Below, piece by piece: positions 49,499 to 60,332 of a stretch of 64,000 bases of DNA. The stretch covers positions 9,514,448 to 9,578,447 of the forward strand of contig JAJEKV010000012.1 of NCBI GenBank assembly GCA_021234155.1. The letters are read 5' to 3'. Position 1 is the stretch's first letter. Each line of letters opens with the position of its first letter. This DNA comes from Isoetes taiwanensis. Taxonomy: Eukaryota > Streptophyta > Lycopodiopsida > Isoetales > Isoetaceae. A program made the position numbers and the translations under genes. The notes under the pieces are model-generated. The model was not told the origin of the DNA, did not search any database, and worked only from the letters and a program-made list of their open reading frames with translations.

Positions 49499-51092
49499 CT
49501 ATCCAATATGAAAGGCAGGATCCGGCATATCTAAAGGAATATAGTCTTGGAAATAAGGTAGATTGCCATCTACAGGGGGAATAAAAGCGGGTGTCTCCTC
49601 ATGATACTCCTCATCTGGAGGATAGTCCACAATGTGCACTCCATCATCGTCAGCACCACTCTCATTTTCATCCTCTTCCAGCATTGCGTCAAGCTTGTCT
49701 AGCTCCTCACATGCCAGAGCATCATCCCAAGATCTATGCCGCCTTCTACCCACTTTCTCTATTGGCTCTTCCCCAGGAGGCAATCCATAAATAACGCATC
49801 GCACGTCCTTGATAGAAGCATGCCTCGAATCCAGGGGAAGCCTCCACGCAGCCTCTACTCTATAGTAACTGATTCTAGCTGAATTCCAAGGGAGGACCCA
49901 CGTGCTAGACATAACGAACTTCCCAGTTCGCAACATCCGTGCAATCGTGTAGCACAGACTGGGAGTTCTCTGCCGTCTCCCGTGATATAACATAAAGTGG
50001 CTCCCACGACTGAGCAAATTTTTGTTATCCAAAACCACGCAGTGCTTGATCTCACCCGCACCGTACAGTGCATATAAGTTCTTCCCATGCTCAAGCTGCT
50101 CAACAGTTACCTCCTTCATGTGATTCCTATAATGCAATTTGCCAATATCTTTCAAACAGTAGCGGAGCATTCCTTCAAACCTATGTAAACGCGTGTCCTT
50201 CAATGCTTTACACATAATCACTCCACCTGGTGGACGATGATTTGTCCAATCTAGAGCCTGCCTCAGACGAATATTCACAGCTGCTGGCGTGGTTGCAGCA
50301 ACTCGAAATACACACTGCAGGTGTAGGTGATCAAGTTCAGAACCCCGCTCTACAGCCACCATGCCTGCAAGGCAATCTGAGTCCAAGAACCTGCACACTC
50401 TGACGTAATGATCTTCTACTATATCAGACCCGCTCTTCCTTCCGTTCTCTCTGCTTCTTCTCTCTTTCCACCTGCTTGTTCTCTCTCTCCACCTGTTTAA
50501 ATTTTTTCCTCTCCTCCCTCTCAAACTGCCTTCTCTTCTTCTGCGCATCCCTGTCATTCTGCTCTCTAATTACAATACCACTGTCCTTCCTTGGCCTCCC
50601 TCTCTTCCTAGACGGCTCAGAGGCATTGCAGGCATCAGCTAGAAGACCCAAATTATATTGACCTCTCTTCGGTGACAGATGGAGCTGCTCAGAAGGCACT
50701 TCCACGAAATTACTGCGATGGAATATGGGACGGGAATCAAGGCACAGGGAATTATGTTCAGGCACAAAATTCATGGGCACAGCAGAAGGCATGCAATTCA
50801 ATTCATGGGAAACATGGTTATGCTCAGCCACAACATTCATGGGTCCAGCAGAAGGTATGTAATTTAACCTCCCTCTAGCAGCTCCAGCGCTGCTGCTCTC
50901 AGGAGGCCTCCCCTCCTCATCCACACAACCGTGCATGCCCTCCCCTGATCTAACAGTCCTAGCAATTCTCTTCAACATGAAACACTGTGGAACATACCTG
51001 TGCTGGCCTTCACAAATTCTTGGCTGCTCGGCATGGCGCTCAGGCACATACATGGAGTTGCAAGATCCCATCCTCTTTCGGCCCAGCAGCAT
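49499..51092 (-). pseudogene. Rep-like HUH endonuclease protein with AT-hook, one frameshift
   Basis: Two overlapping frames, 51092-50424 (222 aa) and 50557-49499 (352 aa), look like one protein of about 560 aa split by a one-base shift near 50430-50500. The N-terminal part has an AT-hook (RKRGRPRKDS) and a basic coiled stretch (KKRRQFEREERKKFKQVER). The second frame has LDHLHLQCVFRV, whose HLH fits the His-hydrophobic-His metal motif of HUH nucleases. 54 residues later comes LRYCLKDIG, a YxxK motif fitting the catalytic Tyr (Y133, K136 of that frame) of geminivirus- and Replitron-type Reps. The C-terminus is acidic. No helicase is attached, which argues against a Helitron. Host-virus Rep capture remains an alternative. 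Confidence 0.6.
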
Positions 51093-51319
51093 CGCCAGGC
51101 GTCACCAAATCCTCCCAGCCCGGAGCTGGTCTTCCTGGCATCGTCCATTCCATGCCATCCGTTCAGGCATCGGTTCTTGCTATTTGAGGCCCCTCTCATT
51201 CCGACGTCCAAGTTCGTCCAGAACCAAATCGCAGGGCTAAGAAAATTACCACCAAAAAATATTCCCCCCGACCGGCCACTACTTTCATTGGGAAACCTAC
51301 TTGCTCACGTGCCAAGAAT

Positions 51320-53021
51320 ACATGACCTTTCATCTTCCACTTGATATAACGAACATAAAGTATCCATCAGTTGCTCCTTTGGAATCCTTGACCAATCACC
51401 CATCATCCAATCTTGATCTGGAGGCTGGAGCTAGTTGTTCCTTTGGTATCCTCTCGACCCATCAACCAATCTCTTATGGAGCGAGATGGTACACTTAGGA
51501 AGATCCCCATATACCGACTTTGGATGGTTGCAAAATTCCACGAGATTCATGCCTTATTGTAATGTTTTACCCTGTGTGCAACAGTGACAACAATTACTGT
51601 TGTGATGTCGATTTTAGCGAGCACCAAAATCTATATCTTCTGTTGCAGGTCCTCTTATGCTTCCTCTGGCATGTCACAGGTCACCACGTTATACTGATGA
51701 CTATGCCTCTCGACGCCTCTGAGCAGAAGTAGATGCAATGCCTGCTATATGTGATTGAGGAACTAGGCACGGATTTCACATTAGGACCGTTATACTTTGA
51801 AGAAGAAGGTAGTGATGGGTTGAATGCATGAGAATGTGAATGCCCCAAAGTAGCAATACGACTAGTTATATCCTTACCAAGCTCATCCACTTTCAATGTC
51901 GTGCGTTCTTCCATTGCTATCATACAAGTATCACAACTAGTAGACACATCAGGAACATGGTTGAGCAAATCTTGTCGGGATCTTGTCTCTATTTGCTTAT
52001 ATCCACCTCTAGATACTCCACATTTATATCACAAGCATCAAACTCTAACTTTGCATCCTCAATAGCAACCCGAAACTTTGCAAGTTCCACATTAATTTTA
52101 CGTGTTTGAGTGTCAACATCACTACGACACTTTACCACTTCAGACCTCAATTTACACACCTAAATTGTGCCATCTCTTGTTGTTGCTTATATACAAACTT
52201 CTACATTTTAACATAAGAATGTCAAACTTTTGCTCCCATTCTTTTTGAAGGGGCTGATATAAAGTGGGAGGCGAGCTGGACGAGGCACCTTTGTTAATTC
52301 TTCTAGGGTCAATCAAAGCTTCAGCAATCTGCTCCCGGTCACCAGCTTATGTTGAGCCTCGGTTCTTCTGAGCCATCAGCATTTGCAACACCTATGGAAG
52401 GTTGCTTTAGACAACAATTTATCCTTTGAGAACAAACTCTCAATTCCTTATTCAATGTTTGCTGTATATATTGGGAAATTTTATTTACAAATTTATTGCG
52501 CTTACCTTTGTGATTTTTACTTTTGTTTCTTGATCTGAGAGACTTGAAGGGGCTGCAACCATCATGCATTCGCTGATTTGGTGGAGGTTTTGCTGTGCTA
52601 TTAACATGCATCACTAAAGTTTTCCCTTGTTGCTAGGAATTGAGGAGACGGTCACCTAAAGAGGGCCGAGATTGAAAGATCAATTCCTGAACCTTATTGG
52701 TAACAAACATAATCTTAAACATTCCATTCTAGAATACTTGATTGTAAATTTGGACATAAATGTGAGTACTTTGTATGGGATCACTTGTGGGGCTATTACA
52801 ATATTGGAATAGGGCACAACTAAGTCATCATGCTGACTTATCCATCCAGCCTTGTAATCTCAAAGTCTTTCTATGTAGTTTTTTCATCTCAATTAAGTGA
52901 TGTCTTAAAATTTCTTTTGAAATACAAGTTAACATTCTTTATGCCACTTTTGTTTCCTGGATTTAAAATACACTTCATTCTTTTGTATTATACCCAGGTT
53001 AATAACTAAAATTTACAAATT
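51320..53021. other. Region with a decayed, unrecognised coding-like segment
   Basis: On the - strand at about 52614-51960, pieces in several frames read SRNKSKNHKGKRNKFVNKIS, GDREQIAEALIDPRRINKGA, YQPLQKEWEQKFDILM and DVDTQTRKINVELAKFRVAI. They look coding (basic, then coiled-coil) but are interrupted by stops, and no family is recognised. No other gene is supported here. Confidence 0.35.
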
Positions 53022-54968
53022 CTACTGATAATTTGTAGCATACATATTCGACAGTATAACCATTGGTGCTGAGTTATCAGGATCCAACCCATAAGCTTGC
53101 TCTGCAGCATCTCTTGTCCGTTTAACGTCAGTATGTGTTCTACCTGAACCAATGTAGGCTCTCCATGTTGCAGCATTGGCTTCATATGGCATGGCGCAGA
53201 GTAACATACTTGCCTCTTCTAATTGTCCAACTCGTCCAAGAAGATCAATCATGCAAGTATAGTGTTCCAAGTTTCTTGTTATGCCATAGTCACTGCACAT
53301 AGAAACAAACCAATAATAGCCCTCATGTATCAGACCAACATGGCTGCATGCAAACAACACACTAATAAAAGCAACTTCATTAGGCATAACCCCAGCCAAT
53401 TGCATTTCTTGGAACATTTGAAGTGCTTGCTTGCCATGTCCATGCTGTGCATATGCAGTGATCATGGTGTTCCATGATACTACATCTACATCATGCTTAG
53501 GCATTTTGTTGAATACTGAAAATGCATCTTCCAGATTCCCACATTTAGCATACATGTTTATAAGTGCACTTCTTACAACAAGATCGGACTCAAATACAGT
53601 GTCAATTATCCGCCTATGCACCTGTTTCCCATAATCTAATGCTGCTTCAGTGGCACATGCATTAAAAATGCTTGCGTATGTGTATTCATCAGGAATCAGG
53701 CTTTCCTGCTCCATTTGTTGAAAGATTTGAAGAGCCTCCACAAAAAGATCATGTTGGGCATATGCAGCAATCATTGCATTGCATGAGGCAACATTTCGTC
53801 GAGGCATCTGTTCAAACAATACTTGAGCTTCCTCCAGACATCCTTGTTGGGCATAACCTGTGATCATAGCACTCCAGGACACCATATTACGCTCAGGCAT
53901 TTTTTTGAAGAGCTGGAAAGCCTTATCAAGCTCTCTATGCTGGCAATAAGCTGATATCATAGCAGTCCAGGAGATAACATCAGGTTGCGGGATTGCTTCA
54001 AAGACTTGGACAGCCCTGTTGAGCTGACCATCCCTTGCGTATGCTGAAATCATGATGGTCCACGACGCTGCATCATGATGAGGCATTTGTTCAAAAAGTG
54101 AAATGGCTTCCTGAAGCTTCCCATACTGGACATAACCTGAAATCAAGGCATTCCATGCCACTGTATCATCTTTCTGAGGCATGTGTTTAAAGAGTTCAAA
54201 AGCCTCCTTGAGCTTCCCATGCTGTGCATGACCTGAGATCATCGTAGCCCAAGATACCTGGTCCCTCTCAGGCATTTGCTCAAAAATTGCACTTGCCTCT
54301 TGAAGCCGGCCACGTTGAGCATATGCAGAAATCATAATATTCCATGAATAAGAATCTCGCTCAGGCATATTTTTAAAGAGGTCACTAGCCTCGTCAAGAA
54401 GCCCTAACTTAGAATATGCTGCAATCATAGTAGTCCATGACACTACTGTCCGTCTGGGCATTTGATTGAATAGCTGCCGAGCCTCCTTCAAATTTCCTTG
54501 CTGAGCTAATGCTGTAATAGTTGCATTCCATGAGACAACGTTCCGTTGGGGCATTTCGTGAAATAATTTCAAAGCTTCGCTAATCTCCCCATTCTGTGCA
54601 TAAGCAGTAGTCATGATATTCCATGAAAATGAATTCCTTTTATCGATACTGTCAAAAACATTTCTAGCCTCCTGAATAACTCCACATTTGCCATACATTT
54701 GGATAAGGAGGTTACCCACATATGTATCTCTTCCGAGTCCATCTTTGACAATTTGTTCATGAATATGTCTACCTTTTAACAAGTCCCTTGAATTGCCACA
54801 TTTTCGCAATACAAACGCAATATGACTGAAGTCCTTCTCAGGTCCCCCTTCCCATTTCTTTACCCCCGGCATACTAGCATATGACATACTGTAAATTTTT
54901 GAGACAGATGAGGAACCGAATGGAGAAAATGACAGAATGAACTTACACAGATAGATGGAGGAGGCCAT
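53022..54968 (-). CDS. Organelle-type PPR protein (PLS/SS-rich, E class, no DYW)
   Basis: Single exon, 648 aa. The first 35 residues (MASSIYLCKFILSFSPFGSS) look like an organelle-targeting sequence. An L1-type unit (GRHIHEQIVKDGLGRDTYVG) comes first, then about a dozen short S-type repeats of roughly 31 residues with the pattern RNVVSWNxMIxAYAQxGxLxEAxxLFxQMP. Longer P/L repeats follow (LIPDEYTYASIFNACA..., VMPNEVAFISVLFACSHVG). It ends with E motifs (ATWRAYIGSGRTH..., AAEQAYGLDPDNSAPMVILSNMYA). The stop follows four residues later, so no E+ or DYW deaminase is encoded. Such proteins bind organelle RNA base-specifically, often for C-to-U editing with a DYW partner. ATG 54968 is used because it precedes the targeting-like sequence. 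The target RNA is unknown. Confidence 0.93.
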   Translation of the reverse strand: MASSIYLCKFILSFSPFGSSSVSKIYSMSYASMPGVKKWEGGPEKDFSHIAFVLRKCGNSRDLLKGRHIHEQIVKDGLGRDTYVGNLLIQMYGKCGVIQEARNVFDSIDKRNSFSWNIMTTAYAQNGEISEALKLFHEMPQRNVVSWNATITALAQQGNLKEARQLFNQMPRRTVVSWTTMIAAYSKLGLLDEASDLFKNMPERDSYSWNIMISAYAQRGRLQEASAIFEQMPERDQVSWATMISGHAQHGKLKEAFELFKHMPQKDDTVAWNALISGYVQYGKLQEAISLFEQMPHHDAASWTIMISAYARDGQLNRAVQVFEAIPQPDVISWTAMISAYCQHRELDKAFQLFKKMPERNMVSWSAMITGYAQQGCLEEAQVLFEQMPRRNVASCNAMIAAYAQHDLFVEALQIFQQMEQESLIPDEYTYASIFNACATEAALDYGKQVHRRIIDTVFESDLVVRSALINMYAKCGNLEDAFSVFNKMPKHDVDVVSWNTMITAYAQHGHGKQALQMFQEMQLAGVMPNEVAFISVLFACSHVGLIHEGYYWFVSMCSDYGITRNLEHYTCMIDLLGRVGQLEEASMLLCAMPYEANAATWRAYIGSGRTHTDVKRTRDAAEQAYGLDPDNSAPMVILSNMYATNYQ

Positions 54969-55206
54969 TCTGGCTTATCCGGTGACGTAAAATTCATGTG
55001 TTCCGTATAGATATCGGGCGACTCCATCAAGCATTGTCTGCTAAAAACCCTGAACCCTAAATTCTTTGTTAGCTTCATAATCATTGGCCCCTTTTTCCGA
55101 AGAACTCTAGGCATATGCCCCAGGGTTGGAATATGCCCTAGGCATGTGATGTTCAAATACTAATGGCCCTAATTATGCGTGCTTATTCTTAAGGCCTAGA
55201 TTTAAA

Positions 55207-55244
55207 CCATCCATCCATCCATCCATCCATCCATCCATCCATCC
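55207..55244. repeat. (CCAT)n microsatellite
   Basis: About 9.5 uninterrupted CCAT units. Confidence 0.95.
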
Positions 55245-56340
55245 AAAGGCCTAAATTTAAAGCGGATGGACATGGCACAATCAACGATCGAGATCTTCAT
55301 CGAGTCAAGGGCCAAAAGTCATCGAGTCAAGGGCCAAAAGTTATTGAACAAAATATGATCTTCATCGAGGTCCAAAAGTTATTGACCAAAATATAGTTCT
55401 TTGAGGGCTCCTTAGATCAAAGCCCCTCATGGTTCAGAGTATGGAATCATATTTGTGTTTTTTTACTTTGATTATATGAGGCGTTTTCTTTCTTTCTCAT
55501 AAGCTCCTCCTCCTCCTCCAATTGACCTTGATCTACATGTTTGTATCGAGATTCTTTCCCCGAGATTATGTTTGATGCTAAAGCTGCAAATTTTTTTTTT
55601 TTTTTTTTTTTCTGTCCCATCTCCTCTCTATCATCCATTTTCTTGTTCCTTCAACTTTCTTTCCATCGCAATTTTTCTTTTTTAACCTTTCTTTTATCAT
55701 CTTCTATTCTGCTACTTTTTCTAGTGTGACCATTATTCTGTCTGGATATTCTCATTCTTTCATGAATTCCAATTTCGAATCAACATTATAGGTTATATGC
55801 ATGAGGCACAACTATAAATGTTCTTGAGAATTAGGAATTTTTATGTCCAACTCTACCCTGCGCATTTGCATGTGCTAAAAGAAGAACGTATAAATTAAAA
55901 TTTTGAGCTGCACCTCTATGTTTCGCCATGTATTCTCTTATCTACCTTTATTACCGTATCTCTGTTATGTATCATGTTTCCTTTCCGTCTACAAGGAGAA
56001 AAACTTTGAAGAGAAGAACTTAAATTGACTTCTGCTTTATTTCTCGCCAACATATCTCGTCATCGGGTCTGTATAAAAATTAAAAGAAGGAAAATTAAGA
56101 TTTTTTTTGCCACTAATCTCGCTTTAAATTTCCGTTTTCCATCTAGTAATGTTTTTATTTATGTGTTCCCAACAATATTCTTGCCTTGAGGCTTCTCTAC
56201 TACCTCGTAAGTTTCTATCCTCTTAAAAGACATCATTTCTTCTCTCATTGCAACCTTCCACATTTTGCTATGCTTATCGTTCATGGCTTCTTCGAAATAA
56301 GAGATACATTATCCTCTACGAATAATGGGATAGGCATATT
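55245..56340. other. Intergenic AT-rich region with poly-T
   Basis: A 21-base T run lies at 55591-55611, and GTCAAGGGCCAAAAGT is repeated near 55300-55400. No gene is supported. Confidence 0.5.
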
Positions 56341-56765
56341 CACCCCTTATTCCTTAATCTATACCGTACGTAAAGTTCCTCGTTTGTGGGGTATGCAAGT
56401 ACAAAATTTGCTATACTGTATAACAAGATTCGCAAAATACTATAAGATTTCAAGCGGAATACTATATGGTATTGATTTCGTACGTGCAAAATACAATTAT
56501 GAGGGCTCTCGCTGCCCTACGTCACCCCCCGTGTGAATATGCACCCAAACCAAAGGGGGTTTAAGGGGGATTTTAATTTAAATGTGTTGGACCCAATGGT
56601 TGTGTTAATTAATGTCAATGGTAGTTATGTGTTGGTTGTTAATGTCAATGGTTGTTATGTATTGGTTGTTATGTGTTGGGGAATTTAATTTTTATATATT
56701 GAATGTTAATGGTTTGTGTTGCAAAAAAAAAAAATTTGGCCCCTTCGGGGCCTTAGGAACGTCAA
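56341..56765. mobile_element. Hairpin-ended repeat, copy 3
   Basis: CACCCCTTATTCCTTAATCT, CCTCGTTTGTGGGGTATGCA and later CGTCACCCCCCGTGTGAATA, AACCAAAGGGGGTTTAAG and GGGGATTTTAATTTAAATG match the 4-kb copy. The tail has extra GTTATGTGTTGGTTGTTA repeats. It ends in the hairpin GGCCCC-TTC-GGGGCC, in which both arms differ from the other copies but still pair. Confidence 0.65.
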
Positions 56766-57500
56766 CCCCCTCCCCCCCGGTGTGAGAAAAATTTTAGAAT
56801 TCAAACCAGAAAAAAACTAGAATTCATTTGAGGCTTTCATCACCTGTAGCTTTTGAATTTGATCACAATAAAACAAATAGAACATAAGTAAAAGTTACCA
56901 TAAAGATAAAGCAGATTGATCCCATTATTCTGAAAGTCATAAATGCAACACAAAGAAAACCCCCTGTTATTATGCTACATATTGTTACTTCCGCTACAAC
57001 TATTTCTCTTTCACAATGACACCATTGTTTATCAATCCATATGATTTTGGATGCTCCATCTCTAGCTTAAAGGTAATGCATGATTCACCTTATGGTTCGA
57101 TTAAAGTTCCAAACCTACAATATAAATGCATTCTTGTGGCCACTGTTTGGCTGATCTGCGTGACATGGAAAAGGGCGTGGAATAATCCGCCTATTGTGTG
57201 CATAAGAATCTGTTTGTTGATTGAAGCTAAAGGCTGCCTGCTATGAACAATCCGGCAGCCAGAAATATCCAAGAGTTGGAAGCAAACAGAGGGCCTAAAC
57301 TTGAATCTGCAGCAAATCTTAGGAAGGAAACAAAAGGGGGTTTTGCAGCACTATATTGTAGAATCAGGAAACCAATACCTTGTAAAAAAAAAACATTATG
57401 CTAACTGAAGAAACATTAAAAAACAAATACCTTTGTAAGTGTGAGCAAAAAATCCATCTCGTGGTAGTAAAATCCACTCCGGCAATAAGAATCCAAGAGG
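56766..57500. other. Intergenic region, no gene seen
   Basis: Short ORFs only. AACCCCCTGTTATTATGCTAC at about 56960 resembles the 3' side of repeat family A. Confidence 0.45.
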
Positions 57501-57504
57501 ACAA

Positions 57505-57716
57505 GTACACATGCATATGCACACATGCACACACATGCACACATGCACATGCACTTGCACTTGCACTTGCACATGCACAATACACATGCACATGCATATA
57601 CATGCACATGCACATGAACATGCACATGCACATGAACATGCACATGCACACACATGCACATGCATGTGCACATGCACATGCATACACATGCGCAGTGTTA
57701 ATGCACAAACACATGC
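57505..57716. repeat. (CACATG)n-type simple repeat
   Basis: About 210 bp of ACATGC/CACATG/CACTTG units, many in 6- and 12-base registers. ORFs through it on both strands (Cys/Met/His/Ala/Val runs) are artefacts of the repeat. Confidence 0.95.
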
Positions 57717-57755
57717 AGAGAAAGACAACAACCCTCGGATTGTTCCAACCAACGA

Positions 57756-57905
57756 AAATCAACGGCCCATAAAGGGTGCACTCTAGAAATACTATTTAGT
57801 ACACCTCAACGAATACAACAACGAAATCATAGAAAAACCATGTGAAAAAGCGTATAAAAATCTAAAAGTAACCCCCTGTTATTGTGCTACATATTATTGT
57901 CATGA
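57756..57905. repeat. Interspersed repeat family A, copy 3
   Basis: GAAAATCAACGGCCCATAAA, GGTGCACTCTAGAAATACTA, TTTAGTACACCT, CGAAATCATAGAAAAACCAT and CCCCTGTTATTGTGCTACAT match the copy at 7343-7490 along its whole length. Confidence 0.7.
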
Positions 57906-58262
57906 GTGCATGAACTATCCCTTTCTTGCTCAAGCCTTTTGCTTCTGCCTCCTCCTTCTCTTCCCAAATTTTCAGTGACAATCCCTTTTTCAGCAAGTTC
58001 AGATTTTAATCTTTCCCCATCGGTCCTTTTCTTCTTGGACATTCTTACAGGGACTTCTATAGCTTCACCATTCTGTGGCTCCATCATTTGCTCGTGGTCT
58101 TCCATCTTCCCCGTATATATCGAACACCGTCACGTTATAGCCACGGGCATATCCATGGCATATCCGTGTCTTTGACACGTTAAAAAAATTATACGGCGTT
58201 TTTGTGGACTTGGCGGATTTTTTGCCATTTAAGGCTGGCTATAACATGGCCACGTCTGACAC

Positions 58263-59900
58263 TTACCGCGATGGCATCTTTTGTCCTATTTGTTCACAGT
58301 TATTTGCATCATCATCACTTTCATAACTACACACATCTTTAATCTGATCATGACATATCTCTTCATGGCATACACCTTTTCTTTCTTTAGGCATTGCATC
58401 CTTGTCTTTACATATTTGCTCTTTCACAAATTTTACATCTCTACTAACAATAATACGTTTATTTTGTGGATCGTAGAGTCGATACCCCTTTGTCTCTTCG
58501 TCATAATCAACCATGTATGCAATTGTAGCTCTGTCATCTAATTTCTTTTTAATCTCCTTCAGCACATGCACATATGCTAGATAGCCATAAACTTTGAGCC
58601 TTTCGAAATTAGGTGTCCTTCTCAACCAAAGCTCTTCTAGCAATTCCTTCTGGTGCTTGAAGAGGGCAGTCCGTTTTGAGCATAAATTGTTGTGTTAAGG
58701 GCTTCTTTCCACGATCGATTGGTCATACCTGAATGTTTACTCATTGCCGTCACTGCGTTAAGGCATATTCTATTTTTTCTTTTCGCTATCCCATTCTATT
58801 GGGGTGTAAAGCTACATGTCACTTGTCTCTTTATGCCATTTTGCATGCAAAATTTCTTAAAAATGTATTCGCCATCCCTATCAGATCTTAGGCATTTCAG
58901 TTTCTTTCCTGTGTCTCTTTCAATCTCTGCTACATAATCCTTAAATACATTCAAAGCCTGACTTTTCTTTGTCAAACAGTAGCATTTTGCTTTATGTGTA
59001 AGGTCATCTATAAAGGTAATGAAGTATTTCTTTCCATTTAAACCTCAAACGTTTAAGGGACCACAGATATCAGTATGTACCAATTCAAGAATATCTTTTG
59101 CCCTCTATGCTTCCTTTGGAAATGGTAATCTGGTGCTTTTATCCAGCATGCAACCTCTGCAAACAAAATGCCTATCTTCATCATTTTTACTATGAATGCA
59201 TCCCATTTTATTTAACTCATTAACTATACTCATGCTAGCATGCCCTAGACGTTCATGCCATAACTTCTACTGACACATTATTAATAGTTGGAACATTATA
59301 TGTAGTACACATTCCAAACAAGTCACCAACTCCTCCATAATTTTATACATGTACTTGTCAAACAGTACCCTAAATCCCAAGTCAACTAACTGCAAAACTG
59401 AAATCCGGTTCTTTACTATGTCAGTAACACGTGAAACTTTTCCTAAGTCAAACAATCTCAAGAGTCCAGCAGCTTCAACATCTTTGGTTCTCCCATCTCC
59501 TAGATGGATTTTGCTCGGATGCTCCCCCTTTTCTTCCTTATGAAGCAATTTGCTTGAGTTTAGGACTGTTCGTTCAGCTCCAGAATCTACAATGAATGAA
59601 GCAGCCTTAGAGTCATGAATTTCACTTGAGAAATTGTAGAAAGTATTTATTACCTCGTCTTCCGAATTTCCATAATCAACGTCTACAAAGGCAACAGTTT
59701 TGCTTTCATTTTTCCTCTTCCAGTTTTATTTCTACTGCCCCAGCCTCTATCAAAATCCTTTGATGTGGGGCACTTTGAAGAAAAATGCCCAAACCCTCCA
59801 AGAGTATAACAAGTCTTTGCATTTTGGCTCCCCTTGGGGCAGTTTGCTTTGAGATGTCCTGATTCACCACACCTGTAGCATGGCCCAATTTTACCCTTTT
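58263..59900 (-). mobile_element. Decayed Ty1/copia element (gag knuckle, protease, integrase)
   Basis: In order on the - strand: zinc knuckle CYRCGESGHLKANC and a degenerate CYTLGGFGHFSSKC (about 59885-59780); protease SFIVDSGAERTVLN (about 59600); the pre-integrase H...H...C..C region (MGCIHSKNDEDRHFVCRGCM, about 59200); the integrase core with LRSDRDGEYI (about 58880); and the copia-specific tail KVYGYLAYVHVLKEIKKKLD...GYRLYDPQNKRIIVSRDV (58590-58430). Stops and shifts occur throughout. The order gag-PR-IN is that of Ty1/copia. The reverse transcriptase and LTRs were not found, so the copy is truncated near 58260. Confidence 0.75.
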
Positions 59901-59942
59901 TCTGATGCTTTTCCTTTTAATAAAGTTTAAATTGAAACACAC

Positions 59943-60330
59943 TTATTTGCTTCAAACGCACTTCAGAAGGAATCTTTGAAAGATTCCCTAAAGTTTCCTA
60001 AAATACGTCCATTTTGAAGGTTTGTTCGTGACAAGTGTGGCAATTTAGGTAATTCAGGTACCCGTTTTGAGGGGTTGATTGAATGTAGCTTCTATGCAAA
60101 AATATTTAATAGCTATTTTCAGACTCCTAATTTGGAACAAAAAGTAGTTACTTATATGAAATATAGCAAAAAATAGGCAATGAAAAAAAATAGCAAGAGT
60201 AGTAAAGTGATAAAGAAGTGATGTATTCAGAGCTTGTGAAAATTTTACAAAATTATGAACAAAACTGTCAAAAATATAACACATTTTGACAAAGCCTCAT
60301 CACCTGCACTTTCTCTTGTTTATATATTTG
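59943..60330. other. Gap between the copia fragment and DUF7869 copy 2
   Basis: AT-rich DNA with no supported feature. Confidence 0.5.
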
Positions 60331-60332
60331 AG

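Larger units (their letters stand above)
48629..51319 (-). mobile_element. Candidate HUH-endonuclease (Replitron-like) transposon between 19-bp direct repeats
   Basis: TTGCTCACGTGCCAAGAAT occurs identically at 48629-48647 and 51301-51319. Weaker similarity (CTTTCATCT) occurs shortly after both. Between them sits one - strand gene with a Rep/HUH signature plus a downstream ORF, and nothing else. Rolling-circle elements with a lone Rep gene are known as Replitrons in green-lineage genomes (family knowledge). Whether the 19-bp repeats are a target duplication or terminal repeats is unknown. An imperfect 35-bp tandem repeat (AAGACACGATTTAT...ACACAGCATTCAT) lies at 48829-48890 inside the left end. 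Confidence 0.5.

Noticed and set aside
49499-51092. Helitron Rep/helicase
   Set aside because: The HUH-like motif pair is present, but no Pif1 helicase motifs occur in any frame between 48.6 and 51.3 kb.
57364-57786. Four overlapping ORFs of 87-132 codons rich in Cys, Met, His, Ala and Val
   Set aside because: They are translations of the CACATG simple repeat in several frames and have no independent coding signal.
57887-58105. A 72-codon - strand ORF with charged, coding-like composition
   Set aside because: No homology is recognised, no neighbouring exons were found, and it overlaps the end of repeat family A.
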